A stretch of 64,000 nucleotides of DNA from Sambucus nigra. Its lineage: Eukaryota; Streptophyta; Magnoliopsida; Dipsacales; Adoxaceae. Positions 22,463 to 34,099 of the stretch are shown piece by piece. Each line of letters starts with the position of its first letter. Position 1 is the first letter of the stretch. Below the pieces are notes generated by a model that saw nothing but the letters and a program-made list of their open reading frames with translations, searched no databases and was not told the DNA's origin. The stretch covers positions 536,593,372 to 536,657,371 of the forward strand of contig OX422211.1 in the NCBI GenBank assembly GCA_949130495.1. Direction: 5' to 3'. The translations under genes and the position numbers were made by a program.

Positions 22463-23082
22463 TTAGGTGATGATATTTGAATTTTCCATAGCCATACCTA
22501 TGGATTTCCTTAAGGATTCAAAATGAGTGTGATCCAAAGGTTTCGTGAATATGTATGCTAATTGAAGGTCAGTAGGTAAATAGTTAATTTTGAATTCCTT
22601 GGATTCAATTAACGCGCGTATAAAATGATGTCTGATTTTAATGTAATTGGTATGTGAGTGGTGGACATGATTTTTGAAAATGTTAACCGCACTCTGATTG
22701 TCACAATAAATATGTAATTTCTCTTCATTAATGCATAATCGTTTAAAATCTATTTTATCCACAATAGTTGAGCACAACAGCTTCCTGCAGCTATATATTC
22801 AGATTCAGCTGTAGATAAGGAAGTACAATTTTGTTTCTTACTATTCCACCCTACCAAGTTATTACCAATGTAATAACATGCTCCTGACGTACGCTTACTA
22901 TCATCGGAACACCCAGCCGAATCAACGTCGATGTATCCTATTATCGTACTGGATGTGTTATTTGTGTACCAAAGTCCTAAGTTGAGAGTTCCTTTTACAT
23001 ATTTTATAATTCTCTTAACACAGTGTAAATGACTCTCTTTAGGGGCATTTTGATATCGAGCACACACACAAATAACATACAT
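22463..23082 (-). pseudogene. pol: Copia RNase H pseudogene
   Basis: Words in order: RYQNAPKESHLHCVKRIIKY, GYIDVDSAGCSDDSKRTSG, TSLSTAESEYIA, IYCDNQSAVNIFKN, HIKIRHHFIR-like and TDLQLAYIFTKPLD. These are the standard copia RNase H words with the D, E and D positions present. Two overlapping frames (23082-22750 and 22777-22463) show one frameshift near 22765. Confidence 0.9.
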
Positions 23083-23099
23083 AATGTCAGGGGGTGAGG

Positions 23100-23989
23100 C
23101 AATTAGTTATAGTAAACTTCCTATCATGTACGATATAGTGTAGGATCGATGGATTCCCCATGTTCGTCTTCAGATAATTTTACCAAGGTAGTCATGGGTG
23201 TCCTAGCATCTTTTGCATTTTCTAAGCCAAACTTCTTTACTATCTGTAGAGGTAATTTGGATTGCGATATAAATAAACCTTATGAATTTTGTTTTACCTG
23301 AAGTCCTAAAAAGAATTGTAACTCCCCCATAAGAGACATTTGAAATTCCCAGTGCATATCTTTAGAAAACATTTTAACCTCGGACGTGGAGGTAGATTTA
23401 AAAATAATGTCGTCTACGTACACTTGGGCTATCATAACATTTTTGTCAAAATGTTTGACAAAATGATTTGGTCATTCCCACCTATCCTAAAACCTTTATT
23501 TAAGAGAAAAGTAGACAATCGTTCATACCAAGCGGGAGGGGCTTGTTTTAACCCATATAATGCCTTTTTCAGATGATAGACGTGATTTAGATGGTGAGGG
23601 TAAATGAACCCTTTAGGTTGTTCTCTATAGGTCTCCTCGGTTAAAATACCATTAAGGAATGTAGACTTTACATATATTTTATATAAAGTGAATTTTAAGA
23701 GACACACAATAGCGAGAAGAATACGAAAAGATTCAAGAAGTGTTACTGGGGAAAGGGTTTCTTCGAAGTCTATTCCTTTAATTTTTGAATAGCCCTAGGT
23801 CACAAGTCTTGCTTTATTTCTAACTACGATCCCTGTTTCATCAGTTTTATTTTTAAAAATCCATCTAGTGCCAATAACCCATTTATTTTCTGGTCTGGGA
23901 ACAAGATACCATACGTCATGAGTTTTAAATTGAATGAGTTCTTCCTGCATAGAACCTATCCAATAGGAATTATTGAATGTTTCATTCAC
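23100..23989 (-). pseudogene. pol: Copia reverse transcriptase pseudogene
   Basis: The N-terminus has SMQEELIQFKTHDVWYLVPRP and WVIGTRWIFKNKTDE (23989-23795). The middle has STFLNGILTEETYREQP and KALYGLKQAPPAWYERL (23707-23530). The active site YVDDIIF at about 23420-23400 keeps YxDD, followed by LMGELQFFLGLQV. At least three frame changes break it. It reverse-transcribed the element RNA when intact. Confidence 0.9.
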
Positions 23990-24151
23990 ATTCTTTGGTT
24001 CTATTAAAGATACAAAACAGCTAAATGTGTAGTATTACGAACTGGGATCTTGTTCGAATAGGCTCTTCTGGGCTACTGACCACATTATCTTAGTTATGAT
24101 CTTTAAAAACCCAATTTGTCACTTCATGGGTCTCATTAGGTAGGAACTCAA

Positions 24152-25110
24152 CTATGTTTTAAGATTCGTGGTTAAATGGTTTTCTGACTCGTCAATAACG
24201 ATTGGTCCTATGCTCTTAATCTCTACATTGGTGTCATTCATTACTATATTGATGGATTCAATTAAGGTTTTGGTACGAAGATTATAAACACGGTAGGCTC
24301 TCCTATTTGGATAATAACCTAAGAAAATTCCTTTATCACCTCTGGTTTCAAATTTAGACAAATGTTCTCTGTCCTTGCATACGTAATATATACCACCAAA
24401 GGTTTAAAAAAAATTTAGGTTATGTTCTTTCCCATACCAAAGTTTGTAAGGTGTCTTCTTGGTATTGTTCCTAAGGTATACTCTATTGATTATATGACAA
24501 GCTTTGCGAACAGATTCAACCCAAAAATATTTAGGTAAGTCCTTTGCGTGGATCATAACATGGGCCATCTTCTGAAGAGTACAATTTTTATGCACAACTA
24601 TCCCATTTTGTTGGGGCGTCTTAGGGGCACTAAATTTATGTTTGTAACCATTGTATTCACTATATTCGATAAATCCTAAATCTGTAAACTCACCTCCTCT
24701 ATCATTACAAATTCTATTTACTTGGGAGTCCTTTTCATTTTCAATTCGTAATAAAATTTTCAAAAACTTACGAAAGTTTCTAATTTTTGTTTTAAAAAGG
24801 CAACCCAGGTAAATCGAGTAATATCATCAACCATAACCAAGATGTAACTGTTTCCACAAAGACTAACAGTGTGAGAAGGACCCATTCGGTCCATATGAAT
24901 GAGTTCTAGAGGTTGGTGGACAGAACCTGTTTAACTTTCTTATGAGGAGCTTTAACTATTTTTCCTTCTTGATAGGGCCCACATACTGTATTGGAAATAG
25001 GTTTGATCTTGGGAAGACCTCTAATAATTTCTTATGAGATTAACTTACCAAGACTATCGTAATTTATGTGACCTAACCTATTGTGCTAGATTTTATTATC
25101 TTCCATCCTG
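24152..25110 (-). pseudogene. pol: Copia integrase pseudogene with pre-integrase finger
   Basis: HNRLGHINYDSLGKL (about 25085-25040) gives the two zinc-finger histidines; the matching C..C is CGPY, so the second cysteine is Tyr. HMDRMGPSHT has the first catalytic D, ICNDRGGEF the second. The third position reads PQQNGIVVHKN where E is expected, so the catalytic Glu is His. It ends with TPYKLWYGKEHNLNFF and the C-terminal part GDKGIFLGYYPNRRAYRVYN. Frameshifts occur near 24770 and 24390. Confidence 0.88.
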
Positions 25111-25179
25111 GCTTTATTGCAGATCGCAGTTCCTATGTTTACTCTATAATAGTTATCAGGTGTTCTGAGGCCTATAATA

Positions 25180-25600
25180 ATATAGTCTCCATTCTCATTT
25201 AAAATTTTTACAACTGGTTTTTGAGAATGTGACAGTATGGTTTGAGTCACAGAACTGCGATATACTCAGTAAATTTTCTTTAAGACCCTTACTTAAAAGG
25301 ACATCCTCAAGATTAGGTAAACCTTTTTCTAGGAGTGTCCCTTTACCTATGATCTCGGCATAGACTCCATATTCAAACCAAAATTTTCCTCCTAAGAAAT
25401 CGATTTTGTTGGTTAGCTTAGTCTCGTCCCCAGTCATATGTTTAGAACAACCTAAGTCCAAATACCATCCAGATGAAGCGTGTTCAGCTTTTAAAGCACT
25501 AATGACAATATTACACTTCATTTGGGGTATTAGATCATCTTTCCTAACCCGAATTGCTCGAGTTTTTAAAATTTTGTTCTTATTAGCTCAAGTATAATAA
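25180..25600 (-). pseudogene. pol: Copia aspartic protease pseudogene
   Basis: SSGWYLDLGCSKHMTGDETKL is the protease start; the catalytic DSG is DLG here, so the site is inactivated. Then follow IGKGTLLEKGLPNLEDVLLSKGLKENLLSISQFCD words typical of the copia protease and pre-integrase stretch. One open frame covers 25521-25195. Confidence 0.85.
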
Positions 25601-25682
25601 AATTCACGAGTATCCGATCTTTCTTTAAAAGATTTTTGCGCTTTAAACTGATTTTTGGAAGATTGTGGAGCACTTGGTTTAG

Positions 25683-27971
25683 TCATGAGTCCAGGTTCCT
25701 TTCTCTTGGACTTTCTTTTAGTATTATATCGCTTGTTATTATTTCAATACTTTGAGTTCTTATTAGGCCGTCTAGAAAGGACGTAGTTATTCCTACTCTG
25801 TCTAGGATAGCCAATGTTTCTAGACACAGGTGTGTATGAAAAGGATTGATATATACGGTTTTGAAAACACGTTTTAAGTGAATATCCATAGACATCACAA
25901 TAGGAGCACTAAAGGTGGCTCGACGGTTTCTTATTATCTCCAAGACCTTTAAAGATGGGTTTGTCTAAGTGTGGGGTTTTAGTCCTATGTCTTATATCGA
26001 CAAGTTGGACCGACGAATCTCTTTGGCGTATGGGGGGGAGGGGGGTTGACGTATTTAGTCTTAGAATCAACATTTTCTTTAGACTCACTACTTATCAAAA
26101 TGGCTTTCCCTTTATATTTTTTATAAAAATCAACTTTTATAGACTGAATATCTGTACAAGTTTCCATAGGCCTTTTTCCTCCTGACATAAACTTTATGGT
26201 TTGTAAATTTTCAGTTTGCGTGTCGGTGTTAAATCCTATTCCAGTTCTGTCCTCAGAATTAGTTTTACATGATGCGACAAAGTATTCAAAACAATTAGAA
26301 TTGTTTTCAAATTTGACAAACTTTTTGAAGACTGTTGAAGAATTTTCTTTTGATTGTTCCAATTCTAACAATATGGCCTTGTATTTCTTTTCCATAATTT
26401 CATTGGATTCAGAAAAATCCTTGATTTTTTCAGAAAAAGACTTAGTGTGTGTTTCATGGGCTAGACATTGAGTAATGTAGTCTTCAGCATTTTGTTTAAC
26501 CACAAGACTAAGAGATTCTATCTTTTTAGTTAAGTCTTTAATGGTTCTTTCTAATCTAGTTCTCTTCCTAAGCATCTTTGTGTACAATGTGTGGATGTCT
26601 GGAAGGTCATCATTATCGAACTCACTAAGTGTGGTTGGTGATTTGTCCTATATCAATTCATTTTTTGAACTCACACACACATTTAGTTCGTCATTCATAC
26701 GATCCATTTGACTCACACACACGATAATAGAGGTATTATTATCAGTATAACCATTATTAGCATTCTCAGTACACAAAGCAGATAAACCATTAATAGTCAT
26801 AGTCAAACAATTATTAGGCAAACTCTCATCAATATTATTATCAGAATATACTATCTTTGTAAAAAATGACATACAGGGATCAAATATGTTAGATGATTTA
26901 GGCTCATCATTATCTGAATCGCTTGAATCATCCCATGTTTTGCACAGATTCGTCTTATTATGTTTTTCTAGGTTGACCCTACAGTCAATGGCAATGTGAC
27001 CTATATTACCACATCTAAAGAATTCAGACTTTCTATGGTCTTTGTCAGGTCTGGTGTTGTTTTAGTGTTTCTCTAGTCTCCTCTTATGAGGTCTATAATT
27101 GGATTACATTTGGATAAGGAGCCTTTCTTTGTTTAGCAGCAACATTATTTCTGAACTTCAGTATTTTCTTAAAGTCTTTAGACATGAAGGCTATTTGGTT
27201 ATCCAAATCATCCAAGTCACAATCATCATATTGGATTTCAAGATTAGGAATAACTTTAGATCGAAACATCACATTGGGACTACTATTTTTCTTATGAATT
27301 CTAAGAAGTTGTTTCTTATAATACAATTTTATTTCCACAGTTCTTTATTTTCTACTGAGGAGTTCAGAGGTAAGATTTGGATCTTCCATTTCCTCAATTG
27401 CATGTCTTCTACTATCAAATTTCTGTGGAAGTGATCTTAGGATTTTAGAGACAATTTATCTTATGTCATAGACAATGCCATTTGCATGTAATTTTATTAT
27501 AATATCAGTGAGTTTGATATAAAAATCATTGAAGGTCTCAGTCTCAGTCATAACTAGGGTGGTATATTTTTGAATGAGAATTTGAGTCTTGGCAGCCTTA
27601 ACACGTGTATCACCTTCATGGGCTGTGACCAACGTGTCCCGGGCTTCCTTGGAAGTGGTACATATTGGGATTATTTTGAACTCATGCTCATTTATATACA
27701 TGAATATTGCATTCTTTCCTTTATTATTATAGAGGAAGGCTCGTTTCTCCTCTTTAGTAAATTTAGTGAGAAGTTTTCTGATTCTTATTTCACTTCCTTC
27801 TGCTAAAGGTTTAGTAGGATGAAAATAGAAATTTTCTATGGCATCCTAGACTTCATCTCCCAGCGTTCCTTGGATGAAGGCAATCATTCTTACTTTCCAG
27901 TAAGGAAAATTGTTCCCATCGAAGAGGGGAGGTCAGGATAAGGTTCCCAGTCTCTCAAATTTCTCGTCCAT
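25683..27971 (-). pseudogene. gag: Sirevirus-like gag pseudogene
   Basis: An ATG at about 27971 (MDEKFERLG) is followed by FDGNNFPYWKVRMIAFIQG, the UBN2-type capsid start. The capsid goes on through MYINEHEFKIIPICTTSKEA and HEGDTRVK (27701-27456). The zinc knuckle at about 27030-26990 reads FFRCGNIGHIAIDC; its first Cys is Phe. Next is an acidic DDSSDSDNDEP stretch, then a charged coiled-coil part, open for 200 codons at 26587-25985 (MYTKMLRKRTRLERTIKDL and onward). The end at 25943-25683 is basic. Stops and frameshifts separate these blocks. A long coiled-coil gag is a Sirevirus trait. Confidence 0.82.
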
Positions 27972-28036
27972 GAGGTGTTTTTAAAACAGTTTCAAAAAAC
28001 ACAAGATTCTAAAAATTTGTTTTAGAAAAATAAGAA

Positions 28037-28051
28037 CCCACTTTGATACCA
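28037..28051 (-). promoter_or_regulatory. Primer-binding site of the Sirevirus-like element
   Basis: TGGTATCAAAGTGGG on the minus strand, directly after the 5' LTR. It is close to the tRNA-iMet complement TGGTATCAGAGC. Confidence 0.8.
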
Positions 28052-28052
28052 A

Positions 28053-30012
28053 TTAAAACCCCCTTACTAAGTCGTGTAACCAAAAATTTAACGCGATTAA
28101 GAAGGGTCCAAATTGTTTTCTTGAGCTCTTTTAATAACACCAATAAAATACAAGATGTATAAGAAAATGTTTTTGAACAAGAAATTTCAGTTACTTGGAA
28201 TCTTGAAGGTTTAAAAGAAGCGTAAACACTTATAGCAGTGATAGCAAGAGTAAAACAAGTACAAAAAACATTCACATAAGACAAAGATTCTAACATGGTA
28301 AAACTCCTATCAAACAAGGGAAACATCCACGACTCCCTCTACGGAGTAAAATAAAAAATCCACTAGAATGAGTTTTAGAGTACAAGTAAGCAACGTATTA
28401 TCCATATAAATCAGACCTAAAACTAAGTCAAGAAATTATACTAGCACTCCTAGTTTTTCTCTGACTATTCTGGTTCTGACAGTTGTCTTTAACGTCCTTC
28501 AAGCTTTACTCCTTTGCTCATTCTTCACGTCGACTCTGATGGTAAAAATCTCTTTACTAACACAACTTTAGTGATGTTGTGTGAAAGTGCAGTGAAGTGA
28601 TGTGCCAAACACATGAATAAAACTCACTGACACTTATATAGACAATATCCTACAAATTACAAATTGATCTAAAATGACATGCAAGAGTTCTGAATCAATT
28701 TTGATTGAAAAAATACACTTGTTTTTAAGGTCAGGTCATAAAACAATCTTCCTATTAAAAAGAGCCAAGATCTTATATGTCTCACAATTGTTTATTTACA
28801 AAATTTATTTCTCAAAATGTGAAATATAAACTGGGAGACATAAACGTCTTGAAATTTGGAAAAACTTGAAGTGTGTTTTTCAAAAAATCTTGAAAACAGA
28901 AAAGGATATTCGTTGGGGATAAATTTGATAAAATCGCGAACAAAAAACCCAACAAAGAGATGATTTCAAATGAAGAAATCAGGCCTAATCAACTAAACGT
29001 GACTCTATCACTTTAGTCAGATCGAGAAATCTCAACTGAAGTGAGACGAGATTAGACTTAGTGAAGATGTTGGAAAAGAGATGTAAACCAGAGAGGATTT
29101 GATGACGAACAAGTAAAAACTCTCAAACTCTCAAGGAAATTTTTGGAAAAATTTGGCCAGAGTTTGGTTTAGGTTTTTCCTTTTCTCTCTTATTTTTTCT
29201 CTCTCTTCTCTTTCTCTCTTTTATTTCTCCCAACTCTTAGACTCTCCAAAAGTTTGAAATGATTGACCCTAAGCCCCTATTTATAATGGACAATGGAAAG
29301 ATCTGGAATGGGGCTTGAAATAAAGGGCCATGATTAGTTCGAGCAAACAATTGTAAATCTTATGGTGTATAATGCACCGTTTCTAAACGCTTTCTGATTG
29401 GCTCAAATCGGTTAGGCAAGGATTTCCAAGGACCACATGTAAGCGATTGATTAAATCAAACCAACGTTCTAGACTAACTCTCATGTATGTGAGTTGGAAG
29501 AAACACAATCTAGACCATCCTTTGTGCAACACGTGTATGGAGATGATCAAGTTAAAAATGCATGTTTTTTAGTTTTATAAAATCTCATTTTCCACCTCAA
29601 ATATTTCTGTCGCTTTAGGGTACTACCCATGGAAAAAATTCAGGAACTTTAGGATATTATAAAAAGGACCAAACAATTTTAAAATCTAATTTTAAATGTT
29701 TCAAAAATAGAATTTAAATGTTTAAAAACTTCCTGTAAATTCTTAAAAATAGTAGAAAATGATTTTAAGCCAATGTTGACACACACACACGCACACTTTT
29801 CATACACACCAAATGTTAAATGAATGCAGTCTTAGGTGTTGTGAGTTGTATTGGTTACTACCTTTTCAAAACCTTGGTATTGTTGATGTAAATCATGAAG
29901 GGGCATGAGGCTTAGGGTTCTAGAAAAGAATGGCACAATTTTGTCTTTATTTCCAAACTAGACAAGCTCCTATATTTTAGACTAAAGTGAGTCATATATA
30001 TATTGTGTTGCA
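28053..30012 (-). repeat. 5' LTR of the Sirevirus-like element
   Basis: It starts TGCAACACAATATATATATG on the minus strand next to the CTCTC duplication and ends at the PBS. Only its last 350 bp are present in the 3' LTR. A pyrimidine-rich tract at 29175-29235 and AT-rich sequence near 29690-29760 are the only notable internal features. Confidence 0.82.
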
Positions 30013-30540
30013 CTCTCTGCCGAGACGACAGTGTAGGATGAGACGACACTCATCCATACACTCTTTACATGATGAGAGGGGACTTGTGATTAAGAACCAT
30101 TAATTTGGTGAATTCAAATTCAAAAATCATTTAATAATTGTTAATTAAACAACATTAATTTGGTGGTATGAGAGTCAAAACTCTCTCAACTGAGACGACA
30201 GTGTAGGACAAGATTATGTTCATCCGTACACTCTCAAAATGACGAGAGGGGACTTGTGATCAAACGCCATTAATTTTGTGAATTCAAATTCAAAAATCAT
30301 TTAATCATGGTCTAATAAAATATCATAAATTTGGTTGTATGAGAGTCAAAACTTACTCGGTCGAGATGACAATGTAGGACGAGATGATACTCATCCTTAC
30401 ACTCTCAAAACAACGAGAGGATACTTGTGATGAAACACCATTAATTTGGTAAATTTAAATTGAAAAATCATTTAATCATTGTTAATTGAGCTCTCGACTT
30501 TGGACGAGAGTAAACTTGGGAAATTCAACATCATTAATTT
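30013..30540 (+). repeat. Tat 3' tandem repeat, ~170-bp unit
   Basis: GAGACGACAGTGTAGG-type words begin at 30022, 30192 and 30363, a period of 170-171. Each unit runs GAGAYGACARTGTAGGA, CATCC.TACACTCT, GAGAGGGGACTTGTGAT, CATTAATTTGGTGAATTC and GAGAGTCAAAACTCTC. With the piece at 21640-21824 the array has nearly four units. Tandem repeats at this position are common in Tat-group elements. Confidence 0.88.
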
Positions 30541-30769
30541 GGTGATCTCTTATTTAATTAGTAATTCAAGTATTATCTCATGACTCAAGACGAGTGAGAA
30601 TTAAAACATACAAATCGAGATGGGAATAAAAACATTCAATTAGCAGAAAGATAATGGAAGCACATATATGAGGCAATACTCTGTTCAGTTAAATATTCGT
30701 TCGATACACTCATTATGGAGGATTGTTTTCATACAAAAAAGGATTATAAAATAAATGGTGTTGGTCACA
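30541..30769. other. Unassigned Tat 3' region
   Basis: AT-rich spacer between the tandem array and the antisense ORF. A degenerate CATTAATTTGGTGATC at its left edge is a last trace of the repeat. Confidence 0.5.
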
Positions 30770-33200
30770 GACGACCACCCTATAGAGTTGGTTCATTAAT
30801 AGCATCCGACCCATCAGCACCACCTTAGGCCGAAGCATCCCCAGTAGAAGTAGAATTGATATTACCCTCAACTGGGACCTCGGACATTTCTTTGTCTTCC
30901 TCGGTTGGGGGCATGGACTCAACATAATCTAAAGCCAAGACCAAGTAGGGATCTTCCGTGTCAGGGGCTTCTAACTCGATCAGATACATGAGACGAACTC
31001 CGTAAACTTAGTGATGACTCATCGGTAGGCCGTCTTGATATCTTTTTCAAGTTACTCCACTCTAAAGATACAAAAAATCATTGGATACTTTTTATGCCTC
31101 GATGGCATCGTCTTGAATTTTCTTTATCTCCTCGGTAGAAATGGCCTCGTCCTTGATTTTTAGAATGGCCGAAAAGGACTCGTCCATAGAATTCTTCACA
31201 GCTGCAGTAAGATCAATGACATGCTTCCCATCTTGAGCAGTCAGCTCTCCATCCTAAGACTTGAGGTCTTTAGTTTGATCCAACTTGTCTGATCAAGGGT
31301 CTTTCTAGTCTCCCTCGGCTATCTCTTTAAGACGACCACATCTTGAAGGGCCTTTTAACCTTTTTAAATTTTTTAATAGTTATCAGTAACCCATTTGTGA
31401 TAGAAGTAAAGCACATACAGACTATAAAAGAGGAAAAATTATAAAGTGTCAGAATAGAGCAACGTAAAAATCAGATGAGACGAAATTATAGTCAAAGACG
31501 AGGTCGATACATGGGTAAGATGATGAAGACCAAAGTTATAGGTCTTCCAGGGGTGCATCTTTCCCATAAACTCACAGTTCCCCTTAGAATGGACAATAAA
31601 CATGGCAGCCCTCGACTACGACGTCGACAGAATCAATGAGTCAAGGCATGCCTTCAGCTGGGCTATGCTCGATGTCCAAAAGGTACCAAAATCTTATGAT
31701 GAAGAGCCACCAGAGAATCTCAACACAACTGTAGATAGTGGTCGATTTACTCTCTGCCTCTACTCACGCTCCCGACGAGTGTCTGAAGAAAGAGTGGACT
31801 CATTTCTTTTGTGTCCAACCGCATGATTTGTCGGCCCACTAATAATCATCTTCTTTGTTAGTTTCTTTCCCCCTTGTTTGATAATGAGCTCTTTAGGCTG
31901 GGAGTCGTCATGTTCCAAAGGTCATCACAGATATGAAGAGGACGGTATGCAAATGAGAAACATAAATGGTCAGTCATAAAAAGAAGATATGAGAAAAGAC
32001 TTCATCCAAGAAAGTTTAGTAACTCACACAACTCATCTAGGGGGTCAACCCCAAGACCAACCTCTTCCTGAAAGTCATCTGACATCAAATCTTTAAACTC
32101 AGGAAGGGCACCTTTTATCCCTTAACTCCTCAGATAGTTGACACTTTCCTTATTGGCAACGCTATTATTAGGGTCCAACTTGGAGGACAGGAAGGGATTG
32201 GCCCAGGGGCATGGAACTCTCAACTCATCCTCCGATGTGTCGGCATCGATCAAAATTCCCAGGCCCTAAAAATACAGAGAAACCTAGGTTCTCAGTGGTG
32301 ATTGGATGTTTGGGTGACGTGAATGATTTCTTGTTAGGTTTTCTTTCCCCTAGGTGGTAATAGATAGACCGAGTCTTCGATGACGAGATATTAAAGTGGG
32401 ATTTAAAAATTTCAACTGAAGGGTAGTCCATGTATTTATTCATCCGTAAGGGGGCATAATCGAGTATGATTCTTCAAGAATTTGGCACTAACTGAGATGG
32501 AGCATGTCCCAAGCTAGACATGATAGCTCGCACAAAGGGTTGAAAATGGAGTCGAAGGCCTACCCTAAATGATGACTTCACCGTCTCGACCTCTATATAC
32601 TATCCCGTCCTCGTTTAGGTAGCGTGTGATAATTCCAGGCTTAATGTCATACAAATGTGTCCAAAGGAGAAGGTTGGAATTTCTTAAAGTGGATTGAAAG
32701 GTCTCGACATATGAATAATTTATTAGTTCCTCGACCTTGGAGTCCTCATAATTTTTAGGATCTTCAGCAGCCGGGTCTCCACCTAGAAACCTCTCTTTGA
32801 ATTCACTTACAGTCATGGCCGAAAGAAGAATGGGAGTTGGAGTTAAAGAAACGTTAATAGTCGGCTCATCATGGTTAGAAACGACTTAAACTCGAGAGTC
32901 ATCTTGGCTAGATGACTCAGCATTCTCAAACATGATTTGGACCGAAGTGTCATCCTAACTAGACGAATTAACTTGACTAGAAGATGAAGTCCACGATAAG
33001 CTCTCAGCTAGATCATACCCTACATAATGTGTGGGAGATATTCTTATAGCCTCTTCAAATGAGTCCGTACTCTCGATTGGCGTGGAAGACGAGTTGGTAA
33101 TTTCATCCCTACTGATCTCAGATGACCAAGGAAATATGTTATTTAAAGGAATAGGAAATACGGATGAGTAAGGTCAGTCCCAACTCTATGTCGAGGCTCG
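30770..33200 (-). pseudogene. Antisense extra ORF of the Tat element (decayed)
   Basis: The minus strand carries a broken protein of roughly 700 to 800 codons. N-terminal acidic/Ser part: FEEAIRISPTHYVGYDLAESLSW (about 33055-32990). Then come MTVSEFKERFLGGDP (from 32816) and FQPFVRAIMSSLGHAPSQLVPNS, a stop, RIILDYAPLRMNKY (about 32510-32425), split here at natural breaks. The SLG.APSQL.PNS motif is what I recall from the putative gypsy-type transposon family (PF04195). The C-terminal part at about 31230-30800, HVIDLTAAVKNSMDESF and LDYVESMPPTEEDKEM, looks helical and acidic. Antisense ORFs in this position are known from Grande and Retand. Function unknown. Confidence 0.68.
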
Positions 33201-34082
33201 TTCCCCTCCTCAATTCTACGGATCTCTTGGAAGTATCTCTCCCTGAGTGTGGGGTATGGTTTGGCTAATTTGTAAAGGGATTTTAACATTCAAAAGGCTG
33301 AGGCTTAACTTGGCAAAAATAAAAGTGAAATGGGGACAAAAAGTTTATTATTTGACCAATGTTGACCCAAAGATCAAAATGGGGAAATGAAATGTTCTTT
33401 CCAAGAACACTTAAGAACAATAGTTTGAATGCCACTGGAAAAGATGACTAGAGAATCTTCGAAAACACTATAAGCGACCAAAAATACTGGGAAAATGTGA
33501 TAAAAACCTAAAATTCTTATTCTAGCCCCAAAACCTCTAATATCAGCCTCTAAAATACCCATAAACCACCAGCTTGACTACCGAAAAACCATAAAACTCA
33601 CCGAAAAACTGAAAAATCTTAAATTAACTTCAAAGGGGTAAAATATTGAAAAATATGGATGGAGAAGGTTACCTAAAATGACTGGAAGAACGACGAAGCG
33701 AATTTAACTCTAAAACCTCGCCTAAAATTCCTAAACAGGAGGAGAGAGAGATTAGTTTTAGAGAGAGAAATAACTCACGCACAAAGAAGAAGAAGAAGAT
33801 GTAAAAAAGAGAAAATTATTTTCAAAACATTTAAATACTTGTAATGATTGTGCACATATTCCAAGACATCCATCATTAGGGCACAATACCCTAAGGCACA
33901 CTTACAGTTGTCATTTTTGAGCCACACGCCAGTCCGTAGGATAATTGCTAAGTGTCAGTTCAAGGTCTACATTCAATGTTCCAGACCTAACATGTGAAAA
34001 TTCATCGGACATCAATCAACAATGTCTTATCAATGTCTACCCAAAAATGCTTTACCCCCAGCCTTCCATTCACATTAAAGAC
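33201..34082. other. Leader of antisense ORF and Tat 3' spacer
   Basis: No frame is supported. On the minus strand, 33810-33690 is CT-rich (CTTCTTCTTCTTC, then CTCTCTCTAAAAC) and looks like a transcript leader for the antisense ORF. No clear TATA box is seen. Confidence 0.4.
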
Positions 34083-34099
34083 TAAGGGATAAAGTGTGA
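34083..34099 (+). promoter_or_regulatory. Polypurine tract of the Tat element (degenerate)
   Basis: TAAGGGATAAAGTGTGA directly before TTGATATAC of the 3' LTR, where AAGGGGGAAC-like tracts are usual in this group. Confidence 0.5.

Larger units (their letters stand above)
21825..30012 (-). mobile_element. Sirevirus-like Ty1/copia retrotransposon, minus strand
   Basis: On the minus strand it has a 5' LTR (30012-28053), a PBS, gag, protease, integrase, RT, RNase H, a PPT and a shortened 3' LTR (22250-21825). The integrase-before-RT order is copia. The TSD CTCTC is at 21820-21824 and 30013-30017, and removing the element restores an in-phase Tat tandem repeat. Gag has the HEGDTRVK region and a long charged coiled-coil tail typical of Sireviruses. 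Every gene has frameshifts or stops. Confidence 0.92.
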
